Shown: one piece after another, positions 36,686-46,120 of the stretch
How positions within the stretch are numbered: the stretch's first letter is position 1
Layout of the letters: each line of letters starts with the position of its first letter
Assembly (NCBI GenBank): GCA_963763485.1
Contig: CAVXOW010000006.1
Span: 248,001 to 312,000 of the forward strand
Direction of reading: 5' to 3'
Origin: CAWCKS01 sp963763485
Lineage (GTDB): Bacteria; Pseudomonadota; Alphaproteobacteria; Rhizobiales; Xanthobacteraceae
DNA: 64,000 bases
Notes under the pieces: generated by a model
Database searches by the model: none
What the model was told of the DNA's origin: nothing
What the model saw: only the letters and a program-made list of their open reading frames with translations
Position numbers and translations under genes: made by a program

Positions 36686-37735
36686 ATGGGCCGCAAATAC
36701 CAGAGCATCCTTGAGACGGTCGGCAATACGCCTGTCGTGCGGATCAATCGCCTCGCACCCGCAGGCGTGAATCTGTTCGTGAAGGTCGAAGCCTTCAATC
36801 CGTTGGGATCGGTGAAGGATCGGCTGGCGCTGGGCGTTATCGAAGCCGCCGAGAAATCCGGAGAGCTGAAACCCGGTCAAACCGTGATCGAGGCGACCAG
36901 CGGCAATACCGGCATCGGCCTCGCGATGGTTTGCGCCGCCAAGGGTTATCCGCTTGTTGTCACCATGGCCGAGACTTTCAGCGTCGAGCGCCGCAGGCTG
37001 ATGCGGTTTCTTGGTGCGAAGGTCGTTGTCACACCTGCGGCCGACCGCGCGGTCGGCATGATCAACAAGACGATCGAACTCGCCAAGACGCACGGCTGGT
37101 TCATGACCCGGCAATTCGAGAACGAGGCCAATCCCGATTACCACTCACGCACCACGGCGCGCGAGATCATCGACGATTTTGCCGGTGAGCGGCTGGACTA
37201 CTGGGTCACGGGCTACGGCACCGGCGGAACACTGAAGGGTGTCGCGCGGGTGCTGGCCAAGGAGCGCCCCGAAACCAAGATCATCGTATGCGAGCCGGAG
37301 GACGCGCAGCTGTTGGCCAGTGGCATCGAGCAGAAGCGGAACGCAGATGGCACGCCGGCGGCGCCGCATCCGACGTTCAAGCCGCATCCGATGCAGGGCT
37401 GGACACCGGACTTCATTCCGAAGATCACGGGGGATGCCGTCGCGATGAAAGTCATCGACCGTGTCCTGTCGATCCCGGGTCCCGAGGCCATTCGCTGCAG
37501 CAAGGACCTCGCGACGAAGGAAGGCATCTTCGTCGGCATCACCTCCGGTGCGACGCTGGCCGGTGCGCTCAAGGTCGCGGCTCAAGCGGAAAAGGGCGCG
37601 AACATTCTTTGCATGCTGCCCGATACCGGCGAGCGTTACCTGAGCACGCCACTGTTCGCCGACGTCGGCGTCGACATGAACGAGGACGAGCTCAAGATTT
37701 CGCGCTCCACGCCGAGCGCTCAGTTCAAGACCTGA
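36686..37735 (+). CDS. cysK: Cysteine synthase A (O-acetylserine sulfhydrylase)
   Basis: PLP enzyme converting O-acetylserine and sulfide to cysteine. It shows FNPLGSVKDRLALGVIE with the PLP Lys44, the substrate loop EATSGNTGIGLAM, the phosphate-binding loop TGYGTGGTLKGV and SGATLAG near the C-terminus. Length 349 aa exceeds the usual 310-325 because of a loop after residue 210 (NADGTPAAPHPTFKPHPMQG). ATG 36686 has GGAG 5 nt upstream. No other cysteine genes are adjacent. Confidence 0.92.
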   Translation: MGRKYQSILETVGNTPVVRINRLAPAGVNLFVKVEAFNPLGSVKDRLALGVIEAAEKSGELKPGQTVIEATSGNTGIGLAMVCAAKGYPLVVTMAETFSVERRRLMRFLGAKVVVTPAADRAVGMINKTIELAKTHGWFMTRQFENEANPDYHSRTTAREIIDDFAGERLDYWVTGYGTGGTLKGVARVLAKERPETKIIVCEPEDAQLLASGIEQKRNADGTPAAPHPTFKPHPMQGWTPDFIPKITGDAVAMKVIDRVLSIPGPEAIRCSKDLATKEGIFVGITSGATLAGALKVAAQAEKGANILCMLPDTGERYLSTPLFADVGVDMNEDELKISRSTPSAQFKT

Positions 37736-37779
37736 GCGCCATCGTCGGTCCGGGCGCCAAGGCGCGGAACTCAATAGCG

Positions 37780-37990
37780 CGCAGCTAGATGCAGAATGGC
37801 GCGAGCTTGATGACGCCCCGATAGTTGCCGCGAGCTTGTCATGTCGTGTCGCGACACGCCGCGACTGCTTGATGTTGTTGAAGAACCGCTCGATGAGATC
37901 GCACGCGCGATAGAGATACGGCCGGTCGAGGCTTTACGATTTTGTTCGGCGGAATGTTTCCCCAGGCGCCGCGCTGGCGAGCAAGATCTT
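37780..37990 (-). pseudogene. Decayed IS5-type transposase C-terminus
   Basis: Read on the minus strand, DLARQRGAWGNIPPNKIVKP appears first. In a shifted frame it continues RPYLYRACDLIERFFNNIKQ then SRRVATRHDKLAA, and in a third frame NYRGVIKLAPFCI ends at TAG. These are the conserved last 70 residues of IS5/IS427-type transposases (IERFFNKIKHCRRVATRYDK). The N-terminal catalytic parts and inverted ends are absent. This is an old insertion fragment between cysK and the cyclase fusion gene. Confidence 0.75.
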
Positions 37991-38256
37991 TGGGTCGTAA
38001 AGACCAGACATGACACGGACTCGCCAAGACCGACGCGTTTGATCCAACTCGGACATCGGCTGCACCCGGGAACCGCTAAATTATGATGCCAATTTGAGCT
38101 TCGAACGTTCCAAGCGCTGGGCTCTCTTGTGGGGCGGCCAGCCGCAGTTGCCAGGTGCGGTCGCATGGAATTGTGTCCGGAGCATTGGCGGGGTTGTGGC
38201 CGCAAGAGATAGCAGGCAAATTTATCTCGGTATTGAGATGATGACGGGAGGTGGCC

Positions 38257-39681
38257 ATGCAGCGCCGGCTCGCGGCGATTTTGTCCGCTGATGTGGTTGG
38301 CTACAGTCGCCTGATGGGCGCTGACGAGATGGGAACACTCACATCTCTCAAATCGCACCGTAGCGAACTGGTCGATCCAGCCATTGCGGAACACCGGGGT
38401 CGAATTGTTAAAACGACCGGCGATGGCGTGCTTGTGGAATTTGCGAGCGTGGTCGATGCAGTTGGTTGCGCGGTCAACATTCAGCGCAGCATGGTCAGGC
38501 GTAATGCTAGCGTTCCGGTGGACAAGCAAGTCGTCTTCCGAATTGGCATCAATGTCGGCGATATCATCATTGATGGCGACGACATATTTGGTGACGGCGT
38601 AAATATTGCTGCTCGTCTTGAAACGCTGTGCGAGCCAGGTGGCGTTTGTATTTCCAGGGCGGCAAACGACCAAATCAGGGACAAGCTTTCGCTGGCCTTC
38701 GCCGATCTTGGCGAGCAAGCCGTGAAGAACATCGCACGAGCGGTGGGAGTGTTCGGGCTTGGCGCAAAGGATATAGCAGCGATTTCGGAAACCAGCGTCA
38801 TTGCGACTGCTGACGAGACCAAATCCGAGAATGCCATTCCGTATGAACAGGAGATTCATTTTTGCCAAACCAAAGACGGAGTGCAACTGGCTTATTCCAA
38901 AATCGGTAAAGGTCTTCCGCTCGTCAAAACAGGCAACTGGATGACCCATCTCGAATTTGATTTTGACAGCCCGATATGGCGTCACTTTTATCGCGAACTG
39001 TCGCGTAATCATACTGTTTGTCGATACGACGCGCGCGGGAACGGACTTTCTGATCGCGAGGTTACCGAGGTTTCTTTTGAACACTTCGTCGATGACCTCG
39101 CAACGGTCGTCGATGCAGCTGGCATTGATCGCTTCGTTCTTCTCGGCATGTCTCAAGGCTGCGCGGTTTCGATCGCTTACGCCGTCCGACATCCCGATCG
39201 CGTATCGAAATTGATTCTTATCGGAGGCTTCGCCGTCGGTTGGAAAAAGCGTGCCCGAACCGAGGCAGAGAAAGAAGCGGGCGAAGCCATGCTCACCCTG
39301 ATGCGCGTTGGTTGGGGGCAGGAAAATCCAGCGTTTCGACAAATGTTTACATCACAGTTCATCCCGGGCGGCACCAAAGAACAGGCCGATTGGTTTAATG
39401 AGCTGCAACGAGTTTCTACTTCACCGGCTGACGCCGTCCGCACTCTTATGGCCGTTGGTGACGTCGACGTGACGTCGCTCCTGCCTCAGGTCAGAGTACC
39501 AACACTTGTTATGCACTCTCGCCAAGATGCCCGAGTTCCCTTCGAAGCAGGCAGGCGGATGGCTGCGGGCATTCCGGGCGCGCGCTTCGTTCCGCTTGAG
39601 AGTCGAAATCATTTGGTCTTGGAAAACGAGCCCGCCTTTGCGCGTTTCCTTGAAGAAGTAAGATCATTTGTTGACCACTGA
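38257..39681 (+). CDS. Class III adenylate/guanylate cyclase fused to alpha/beta hydrolase
   Basis: 474 aa from ATG 38257 with GGGAGG 5 nt upstream. Residues 1-165 form a cyclase catalytic domain with metal-binding Asp in LAAILSADVVGYSRLM and in VKTTGDGVLVEF, and GINVGDIIIDGDDIFGDGVN further on. From about residue 200 an alpha/beta hydrolase follows, with nucleophile Ser in LLGMSQGCAVSIAYA, acid Asp in SRQDARVP and His in ESRNHLVLE. This domain pair recurs in Bradyrhizobium and Mesorhizobium. It may couple cAMP signalling to a small ligand or ester. GC content is lower than in the surrounding genes, as is that of the adjoining IS remnant, which hints at acquisition. Confidence 0.88.
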   Translation: MQRRLAAILSADVVGYSRLMGADEMGTLTSLKSHRSELVDPAIAEHRGRIVKTTGDGVLVEFASVVDAVGCAVNIQRSMVRRNASVPVDKQVVFRIGINVGDIIIDGDDIFGDGVNIAARLETLCEPGGVCISRAANDQIRDKLSLAFADLGEQAVKNIARAVGVFGLGAKDIAAISETSVIATADETKSENAIPYEQEIHFCQTKDGVQLAYSKIGKGLPLVKTGNWMTHLEFDFDSPIWRHFYRELSRNHTVCRYDARGNGLSDREVTEVSFEHFVDDLATVVDAAGIDRFVLLGMSQGCAVSIAYAVRHPDRVSKLILIGGFAVGWKKRARTEAEKEAGEAMLTLMRVGWGQENPAFRQMFTSQFIPGGTKEQADWFNELQRVSTSPADAVRTLMAVGDVDVTSLLPQVRVPTLVMHSRQDARVPFEAGRRMAAGIPGARFVPLESRNHLVLENEPAFARFLEEVRSFVDH

Positions 39682-39909
39682 CCATAAGACCGAGTTTTTC
39701 GGATGGTTGGCACCTTTTGGTAAATGCTGCGTCCGGAATTGGGCACTTTTCGGACATGGCGCGATGTCCGACTTGAGTCCGTTATCGGCACCAACGCGGA
39801 CGACTGCCGATGACCTTGAATTTTGGGTTCAAGTCCCAGTTCCTGGCGGCAATGCGGTCGCGCACGCGTGCTGCCTGCTCGCGGCCGCCCCGGGCGAATG
39901 CCCTTCGCC

Positions 39910-41310
39910 TCACCCCTGCGCCGCGAACGCGCCGATCACCCGCGCCCATGAGCGAATACCCTTGTGGAAGCTTGTCAGATCGTACTTCTCGTTCGGCGAA
40001 TGGATGTTGTCGTCATCGAGGCCGAAGCCAATCAGCACGCTGTCGAGACCGAGCGTCTCCTTGAAGTCGGCAACGATCGGAATTGACGCGCCCGAGCCCA
40101 TCAGCACGGCCTCCTTGCCCCACTCCTCGGTCAACGCACGCCTGGCCGCGGCGAGCGGCTTCATGGTCCAGTCGAGCGCCACCGCCGGCGCCATCGAGTG
40201 GTCGAGGAATTCGACCTTGCAGTCCGCAGGCACCTGGCTTGCCACCAGCTTGCGGAAGTTGTCGCGAATCTTTTGCGGGTCCTGGCCCTGCACCAGGCGG
40301 AACGAGATTTTCGCCGACGCCTGCGCCGGGATCACCGTCTTCGAGCCCTCGCCGGTGTAGCCGCCGACGATGCCGTTGATGTCGCAGGTCGGCCGCGACG
40401 AAATCTGCTCGATCAGGAGCCGGTCCTTCTCGCCGGCCGGAATCGAAAGGCCGATCGGCTTCAAGAACGTTTCCGACGTCAGGTTCAGACTCTTCCACTG
40501 CTCCAGCACGTCCTTCGGCAAATCCTTCACGCCGTCGTAGAAGCCAGGGATGGTGATGTGGCCGCTATCATCCTGCAGCTTGCCGAGAATGCCGGTCAGC
40601 ACGCGGATCGGATTGCGCGCGCCGCCGCCGAACACGCCGGAATGCAGATCTCGGTTCGCCGCCTTAATGATGACCTCTTCGTAGACGAGGCCGCGCAGCG
40701 ACGTCGTGATCGCCGGCGTCTGGCGGTCCCACATGCCGGTGTCGCAAACGAGCGCAAAATCGGCTCCGAGCTCTTTTTTGTTGGCCTTCAGGAATGGCAC
40801 GAAGTTCTTCGAGCCGACCTCCTCCTCGCCCTCGATGATCATGGTGATGTTGAGCGGGATCGAGCCGGTCGCGGCCTTCCAGGCGCGGCACGCTTCGACG
40901 AACGTCATCAGCTGGCCCTTGTCGTCCTCGGCGCCGCGCGCGACGATGATCTTGCGTCCCTTGGCGTCGGTATCGATCACCGGCTCGAACGGCGGCTTGC
41001 GCCAGAGGTTCAACGGATCGACCGGCTGCACGTCATAGTGGCCGTAGAACAAGACGTGCGGCGCGTTGCTCTTGCCGTTCATCTTGCCGACAACGGCAGG
41101 ATGGCCCGCCGTCGGCCGCACTTCGGTCGCGAAGCCGAGCGAAGTGAGATCTTTGGCAAGGTGATCGGCCGCCTGCTTGCAGTCGGCCGCAAACGCCGGA
41201 TCGGCCGAGATCGACTTGATCCGGAGCAGCGCGAACAGGCGCTCCAGGCTGTTGTCGAGATCGGCATCGATCCGGTCGAGAACGGCATTCATCGCCTTGG
41301 CGTCGGGCAT
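39910..41310 (-). CDS. M20-family dipeptidase/metallopeptidase
   Basis: 466 aa cytosolic zinc peptidase. The metal site is visible as VLFYGHYDVQPVDPLNLW (His, Asp), ARGAEDDKGQ (bridging Asp), MIIEGEEEVGS (catalytic Glu pair), LVCDTG, and a C-terminal His in DDDNIHSPNE. A dimerisation lid begins near residue 215 (ANRDLHSGVFGGGARNP). Members of this subgroup hydrolyse dipeptides. ATG 41310 begins MPDAKAMNAV. The frame is intact throughout. Confidence 0.93.
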   Translation of the reverse strand: MPDAKAMNAVLDRIDADLDNSLERLFALLRIKSISADPAFAADCKQAADHLAKDLTSLGFATEVRPTAGHPAVVGKMNGKSNAPHVLFYGHYDVQPVDPLNLWRKPPFEPVIDTDAKGRKIIVARGAEDDKGQLMTFVEACRAWKAATGSIPLNITMIIEGEEEVGSKNFVPFLKANKKELGADFALVCDTGMWDRQTPAITTSLRGLVYEEVIIKAANRDLHSGVFGGGARNPIRVLTGILGKLQDDSGHITIPGFYDGVKDLPKDVLEQWKSLNLTSETFLKPIGLSIPAGEKDRLLIEQISSRPTCDINGIVGGYTGEGSKTVIPAQASAKISFRLVQGQDPQKIRDNFRKLVASQVPADCKVEFLDHSMAPAVALDWTMKPLAAARRALTEEWGKEAVLMGSGASIPIVADFKETLGLDSVLIGFGLDDDNIHSPNEKYDLTSFHKGIRSWARVIGAFAAQG

Positions 41311-41494
41311 TTACGTCTCCAGGAATGGTTCGAGCGAAGAGCTGCACTCTTATAACCGCGCGGCGCGGGCCAAGGCCAGCACCCCAAAGGGCGAAGCCAG
41401 TGTCCGAAAACGAGGGAGCGGCGGCGTTGCGAGCGGGCCCGATGGCGGCCACGATATGTTGCTGATTCATGCGAACAACCGACGAGGCCTTGCC

Positions 41495-41803
41495 ATGCTC
41501 AAGCTGCGGCCGAATTGCGAGGGATGCGACAAGGACTTGCCGCCGCAGGCAACCGATGCCCGCATCTGCTCCTATGAATGCACATTCTGCGCCGATTGCG
41601 TCGCCAACCTCTTGTCGAACGTCTGCCCAAACTGCGGCGGCGGCTTTGTGCCGCGGCCGATCCGCCCCTCGACCGAGCGGCGCAAGGGCGTGAGCCTTGC
41701 CCGCCACCCCGCGTCGACCGAACGGGTGCACCTGAGTTACGATCGCGACAATATCGCTGCCTTCGCAAGAGAGGTGCGCGACATTCCGCCCGAGCGCAGA
41801 TAG
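41495..41803 (+). CDS. DUF1272 zinc-binding small protein
   Basis: 102 aa. The N-terminal half has a cysteine-rich pattern (CEGCDKDLPPQA, CSYECTFCADCVA, VCPNCGGG), typical of DUF1272, and probably binds two zinc ions. The C-terminal tail is basic and unconserved. ATG 41495 begins MLKLRPNCEGCDKDLPP, the usual start. It converges with the isomerase-like gene (24 bases between stops). Confidence 0.9.
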   Translation: MLKLRPNCEGCDKDLPPQATDARICSYECTFCADCVANLLSNVCPNCGGGFVPRPIRPSTERRKGVSLARHPASTERVHLSYDRDNIAAFAREVRDIPPERR

Positions 41804-41827
41804 CGCGAACCGGTGATGGCTAGCGTG

Positions 41828-42440
41828 CTAGGCGGCGGTTTGTTGGAGCCGCCACGCCAGCATATCCATCCGGTCGGCACCGAAAAAGATTTCTCCGTTC
41901 GCCACAAACGTCGGCACGCCGAACACGCCGTCTCGATAAGCCGCCGTTGTGCGCTCGACCAAAGCGTCGCGAAGCTCGCCGCACAACGCCTGGTCGGCCA
42001 GCGCCGGATCGAGCGAAGACTGCTCAAGACAATCTCTCAAGACATCGCGCGCGCCGATATCGCGACTGCTTTGCCACATCGCTTCGAACACCGCATCGAT
42101 AAAGCGCGCATGCGGAGCCACGTTCTGCTCAAGCAGCAGCGCGGCGCATAGTGCCGGCGCCGGATCCGGTCGCGGCGCGTGGAGTACAACCAGCGGGGCG
42201 CCATAAAAATCCGCCGATCGCCTGATGTCGAGCAGGAAGTGACGTCGCTTTGGCGGTGCCAGCGGATCGACATACGCGTGCGCGCGGCGCGCGACCGGCC
42301 TGCAAATTCAGGAGCACGTCGATCGAGACCGGGCGCCATCGCCATGTCGTCGAGCCGAGAAATCCATGGCGGATGCGCCACCAGGCGAAGTAAGCGTAAG
42401 GTGACCTGAAATCGTAGTAGACATCAATCGGCGCTGTCAT
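41828..42440 (-). CDS. DSBA-type 2-hydroxychromene-2-carboxylate isomerase family (one frameshift)
   Basis: Thioredoxin-fold, kappa-GST-like protein of about 203 aa after correction. The N-terminus IDVYYDFRSPYAYFAWWRI carries the catalytic-type Ser and the C-terminal region GVFGVPTFVANGEIFFGADR is the cis-Pro loop. The frame breaks near 42276: the first frame runs to AGRAPRAR, the second continues YVDPLAPPKRRHFLLDIRRS. Removing one base (CGC[G]TAT) joins them with no loss. Members isomerise 2-hydroxychromene-2-carboxylate or act as glutathione S-transferases; the actual substrate is unknown. Confidence 0.85.
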
Positions 42441-42499
42441 TGGCCGCGACCGTAGCCGTGGACGAACGACGATGCTTCGATGGCGGTCGAAGCGAGGCG

Positions 42500-44074
42500 C
42501 TAGCGCCGTAGCAAGCCGCCGAGCGCGCCGCGCACGATCGCACGACCCACCGTGCCGCCGAGCTGGCCGCCGACCGATTTGCCGAGATCAGCCACCACTT
42601 GTCCGGCGACCTTGTTGGTGACCGAGCGCGTCAGGTCACGCGCGATCACCTGTCCGGTCGACAGCCTCTGGCCGCGCGGACGGTTGGTGCCGAAGATCGT
42701 ACCGACAATGTTGCCGATCTTGTCGAGTACGCCGCCGCCCTGCCCTTGATCGCCCGCCGCACCGCCGCCGGCGGGTGCGGCGGTACCGGCAACGCGCTTC
42801 TGCAGCACCTCGTAGGCAGACTCTGAATCGATCGCGGTGTCGTATTTCCCTTTCACCGGGCTCCTGGCCATGATGGCCTTGCGCTCGTCCGGTGTGATCG
42901 GTCCGATGCGCGCCGTCGGCGGGCGGATCATCGCCCGATCGACGATCGCCGGCGTACCGTTGCCTTCGAGGAACGACACCAGTGCTTCGCCCTTGCCGAG
43001 TTCGGTGATGACCTTCGCGGTATCGAGCTTGGGGTTTGGGCGGAAGGTTTGCGCGGCGGCAGCGACGGATTTCTGGTCGCGCGGCGTGAATGCGCGCAGC
43101 GCGTGCTGCACCCGGTTACCGAGCTGAGCCAGCACCTTGTCCGGCACGTCGATCGGGTTCTGCGTCACAAGGTAGACGCCGACGCCCTTGGAACGGATCA
43201 GCCGCACCACCTGCTCGATCTTGTCGAGCAGCGCCTTCGGCGCATCGCTGAACAACAGATGCGCCTCGTCAAAGAAGAACACCAGCTTCGGCTTCGGCAG
43301 GTCGCCGACCTCGGGCAGTGTTTCGAACAGCTCCGACAGCATCCAGAGCAGGAAGGTCGCGTAAAGTTTTGGGCTTTGCATCAGCTTGTCGGCGACCAGG
43401 ATATTGATCATGCCGCGGCCGTCACTGCCGGTGCGCATGAAATCTTTCAAATCCAGCGCCGGTTCGCCGAAAAAACTGGTGCCGCCCTGATTTTCCAGGA
43501 CCAGGAGCTGGCGCTGAATCGTCCCGACCGTTGCCTTCGAGACATTGCCATATTGCGTGGTCAGCTCCGCGGCGTGTTCGGCGATATAAGCGAGGATCGC
43601 CCGCAGGTCTTTCATGTCGAGCAGCAACAGGCCCTGCTCGTCCGCCACACGGAACGCGACGTTGAGCACGCCCTCCTGCACGTCGTTGAGGTCCATCATG
43701 CGCGACAGCAGCAGCGGACCCATCTCGGACACAGTGGCGCGCACCGGATGTCCCTGCTCGCCGAATACGTCCCAGAAGATCGTCGAGAACTCATCGGGCT
43801 GAAAGGTCAGATCCATCGCCTTGGCGCGCTGCAGAAGAAAGTCCTTCGCCTCACCCGCTGCCGAAATACCCGAGAGATCACCCTTGATGTCGGCGGCGAA
43901 CACCGGCACGCCGGCGCGCGCCAGGCCTTCGGCCATCACCTGCAACGTCACCGTCTTGCCGGTTCCGGTGGCGCCGGTCACAAGGCCATGGCGGTTGGCA
44001 AAACCAAGAGCGAGATACGCGGGTTGTTCGCCCTTACCGACAAAAATGGCCTGTGGAGTATCGCCGTTGCTCAT
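42500..44074 (-). CDS. HerA/YjgR-like ATPase (DUF853)
   Basis: 524 aa. Walker A is GLVTGATGTGKTVTLQVMAE (near residue 35) and Walker B KLVFFFDEAHLLF. An arginine-finger region (LGNRVQHALRAFTPRD) follows. The C-terminus is a glycine-rich linker and a helical segment. The family is related to HerA hexameric DNA translocases, but no NurA nuclease is adjacent and the cellular role of DUF853 proteins is unknown. ATG 44074 begins MSNGDTPQAIFVGKG. The 306 bases upstream (44075-44380) hold only a weak minus-strand ORF. Confidence 0.9.
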   Translation of the reverse strand: MSNGDTPQAIFVGKGEQPAYLALGFANRHGLVTGATGTGKTVTLQVMAEGLARAGVPVFAADIKGDLSGISAAGEAKDFLLQRAKAMDLTFQPDEFSTIFWDVFGEQGHPVRATVSEMGPLLLSRMMDLNDVQEGVLNVAFRVADEQGLLLLDMKDLRAILAYIAEHAAELTTQYGNVSKATVGTIQRQLLVLENQGGTSFFGEPALDLKDFMRTGSDGRGMINILVADKLMQSPKLYATFLLWMLSELFETLPEVGDLPKPKLVFFFDEAHLLFSDAPKALLDKIEQVVRLIRSKGVGVYLVTQNPIDVPDKVLAQLGNRVQHALRAFTPRDQKSVAAAAQTFRPNPKLDTAKVITELGKGEALVSFLEGNGTPAIVDRAMIRPPTARIGPITPDERKAIMARSPVKGKYDTAIDSESAYEVLQKRVAGTAAPAGGGAAGDQGQGGGVLDKIGNIVGTIFGTNRPRGQRLSTGQVIARDLTRSVTNKVAGQVVADLGKSVGGQLGGTVGRAIVRGALGGLLRR

Positions 44075-44380
44075 TCAATCTCACCCAATCGAGTGACGGA
44101 TCGCTTCATGCGTCAGGTTACAGATGATCCTAGCGATTTCGCGATCGCGTTGAAAGCCGTTGCGATCGGACCAATGACCGGCAGCGTTGTCGAAGATCTG
44201 GAGATCTAAGGTGCGAAGCGATTGCATGAGCGATAAGTTTTGCATTGTTGCAACACTCTGCGACGGATGCGCACGCAAACGGAAAGTTTCGAATGGCTCA
44301 GCTTGTGTTTCCTTTAGCAGGGGGTCAAAGTGATTTGGAAGAAGTGACGGCCGGTGCATAGCCGGCTTAGGTGGGGCGTC

Positions 44381-44584
44381 ATGGGCACGTTGAGTGAACG
44401 GCTCGCTGATGCTGTCGGTTGCGGCAGCACGTCAGCGGACAAGATCGTTGACGTGCTTCGGTTGTCCCGCAGCGCACTGCATTCCGCTCACATTGATCCG
44501 ATCATTCGCGAGAGCTTGATGGTTTCGCCCGCGACCGGCGCGGATCATTTCCGCGACGGCGCAACCCTTGCGACCTCGCTCTAA
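44381..44584 (+). CDS. Possible small hypothetical protein
   Basis: 67 codons from ATG 44381 (MGTLSERLADAVGCGSTSAD onward), no recognised family and no good ribosome site. It lies on the same strand just before the DUF4332 gene. The opposite-strand ORF at 44081-44359 is equally unsupported. Listed only because the spacing and composition allow a gene. Confidence 0.3.
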   Translation: MGTLSERLADAVGCGSTSADKIVDVLRLSRSALHSAHIDPIIRESLMVSPATGADHFRDGATLATSL

Positions 44585-44597
44585 ACTCATCTGCTTT

Positions 44598-45011
44598 ATG
44601 ACCATGGCTTATCCTGTTGCGAAACTTGATGGAATGACGGCGCAGACCGCCGCAAAATTGAAGAAGCAGGGAATCCGGACGGCCGAGAAGCTCATCGAGG
44701 TGGCAAGCCTGGTGCGCAGCCGCAGACGGCTCGCCAGGGAGACGCAGATACCGGAAGCGCAGCTGCTGGAGTGGGTCAACCTCGCCCACTATCTGCAGAT
44801 CAAGGGCATGGGTGCCGCCAAGGCAAAACTGATCCGCGCAACCGGCGTCAATACCGTCCGCGATCTCAGCTTCCGCAACCCTGAACGGCTGGCGCAAAAG
44901 ATGCGCGAGGCCAACGACAAGCTGAAGCTGGTGCGCGCGCTGCCGTCGGAACCATCGGTTCGGCTCTTGATCGAGCGTGCGCGCAAACACAACAGCAAGA
45001 TCACGTACTGA
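44598..45011 (+). CDS. DUF4332 domain-containing protein (helix-hairpin-helix type)
   Basis: 137 aa with two helix-hairpin-helix-like units: KLDGMTAQTAAKLKKQGIRT and LQIKGMGAAKAKLIRATGVN. DUF4332 proteins resemble the non-specific DNA-binding HhH modules of ligases and polymerases. The start is either ATG 44598 or the nearby ATG 44604 (MAYPVAKLDG). Cytosolic; role unknown. Confidence 0.85.
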   Translation: MTMAYPVAKLDGMTAQTAAKLKKQGIRTAEKLIEVASLVRSRRRLARETQIPEAQLLEWVNLAHYLQIKGMGAAKAKLIRATGVNTVRDLSFRNPERLAQKMREANDKLKLVRALPSEPSVRLLIERARKHNSKITY

Positions 45012-45039
45012 ACCTGAACATCAAGCGTTGGCTTGCTTC

Positions 45040-45168
45040 ACCTCTCCCCGTTGGGGAGAGCGACTGATTGGCCAGCAATCCGGGTGAGGGGGAGCAAGTC
45101 TATCGAGAGGTCCGCGCCCCCTCACCCGCCGCGCTTCGCGCGTCGACCTCTCCCCAACGGGGAGAGGT
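45040..45168. repeat. Nested palindromic intergenic element with 21-bp perfect arms
   Basis: Arm one is 45040-45060 (ACCTCTCCCCGTTGGGGAGA plus G) and arm two 45148-45168 is its exact reverse complement. Each arm is itself a palindrome. An inner pair GGGTGAGGGGG (45082-45092) and CCCCCTCACCC (45117-45127) nests inside. This mosaic element is common between Rhizobiales genes. It fills most of the gap between the DUF4332 gene and folP. Confidence 0.85.
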
Positions 45169-45264
45169 AGATCCATCGCCTCGCCCCCATCGATGGTAGC
45201 CTCGCTGGCGGCGCCAGACGGCCCGCTTGACACCGCGAGAGCGACCGCGCAAAGCGCTGGTCAA

Positions 45265-46120
45265 ATGACCGCGGCCAGATCCATTGATCCGTCGACATCC
45301 GCCCTGCAAAAAGGCCTTGCGGCCCTGCTGGCGCAACCGGGTTCGCTGGTGATGGGGGTGCTCAACATCACACCGGACTCGTTTTCAGACGGCGGCCGTT
45401 ATCTCGATGCTGGCGCGGCGCTGGCGCAGGCAAAAAAGATGATCGGCGACGGCGCCGCGATCATCGACGTCGGCGCGGAATCGACCCGCCCGTACGGCGG
45501 CCGGGAACCGGTCACTGCCGCTGAGGAGCTTGCGCGGCTGGAGCCGGTGCTGGCCGATCTCGTCCGCGCTTGGAACGCCGGTCTCGATCGACACCATGAA
45601 GGCCGAGGTCGCACGGAAGGCAATTCAGCAGGGCGTCGCCATGCTCAATGATGTGTGGGGCCTGCAGCGCGATTCCGAGATGGCGCAGGTCGCCGCCGAC
45701 CACGATGTGCCTGTTGTGCTGATGCACAACCGCGAAGCGGCCGATCCGGCTGTTGACATCATGGAGGACATCGCCGCGTTCTTCGAACGCTCACTCGCGA
45801 TCGCGGCCAAGGCCGGCATCCGCAAGTCAAACATCATTCTCGACCCGGGCATCGGCTTCGGCAAGACCGACGCGCAGAGCATGACGGCGCTGGCGCATCT
45901 CGCCGAGCTCAGTGTGTTCGGCTACCCGATCCTGGTCGGCGCCTCGCGCAAGCGCTTCATTGCCAGCGTCAGTCCCTCCGAACCAGGCGGTCGGCTTGGC
46001 GGCTCGATCGCGGCGCACCTGATTGCCGCCGAGCACGGCGCAAAGATCATCCGCACACATGATGTCGCCGAGACCGTGCAGGCCTTGAAGATCGCAAACG
46101 CCATCGAGGCCAGCCGATGA
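45265..46120 (+). CDS. folP: Dihydropteroate synthase (one frameshift)
   Basis: Joins 6-hydroxymethyl-dihydropterin diphosphate to p-aminobenzoate in folate synthesis. Signatures are VMGVLNITPDSFSDGG, IIDVGAESTRPY, ISNDVWGLQ-like LNDVWGLQRDSE, VVLMHNRE, IILDPGIGFGKT and PILVGASRKRF. Near 45564 the first frame ends ARLEPVLADLVRAWNAG while the next frame carries ALGTPVSIDTMKAEV. Removing one base (GTC[C]GCG) gives LADLVALGTPVSIDTMK, matching the family. The start may be ATG 45265 or GTG/ATG further upstream (45193). First gene of folP-folB-folK. Confidence 0.9.

Noticed and set aside
37771..39342. 523-codon minus-strand ORF across the cyclase fusion
   Set aside because: Most of it is the antisense of the cyclase-hydrolase gene; only the last 70 codons relate to the IS5-type remnant, and they need frame shifts to read.
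39820..39870. tRNA-like T-arm (TTGGG-TTCAAGT-CCCAG)
   Set aside because: The stem-loop pairs well, but no acceptor strand matching the following TTCCTGG, no anticodon arm and no D-arm lie upstream.
44081..44359. 92-codon minus-strand ORF upstream of the HerA-like gene
   Set aside because: No ribosome site, no family resemblance and unusual composition; insufficient support.
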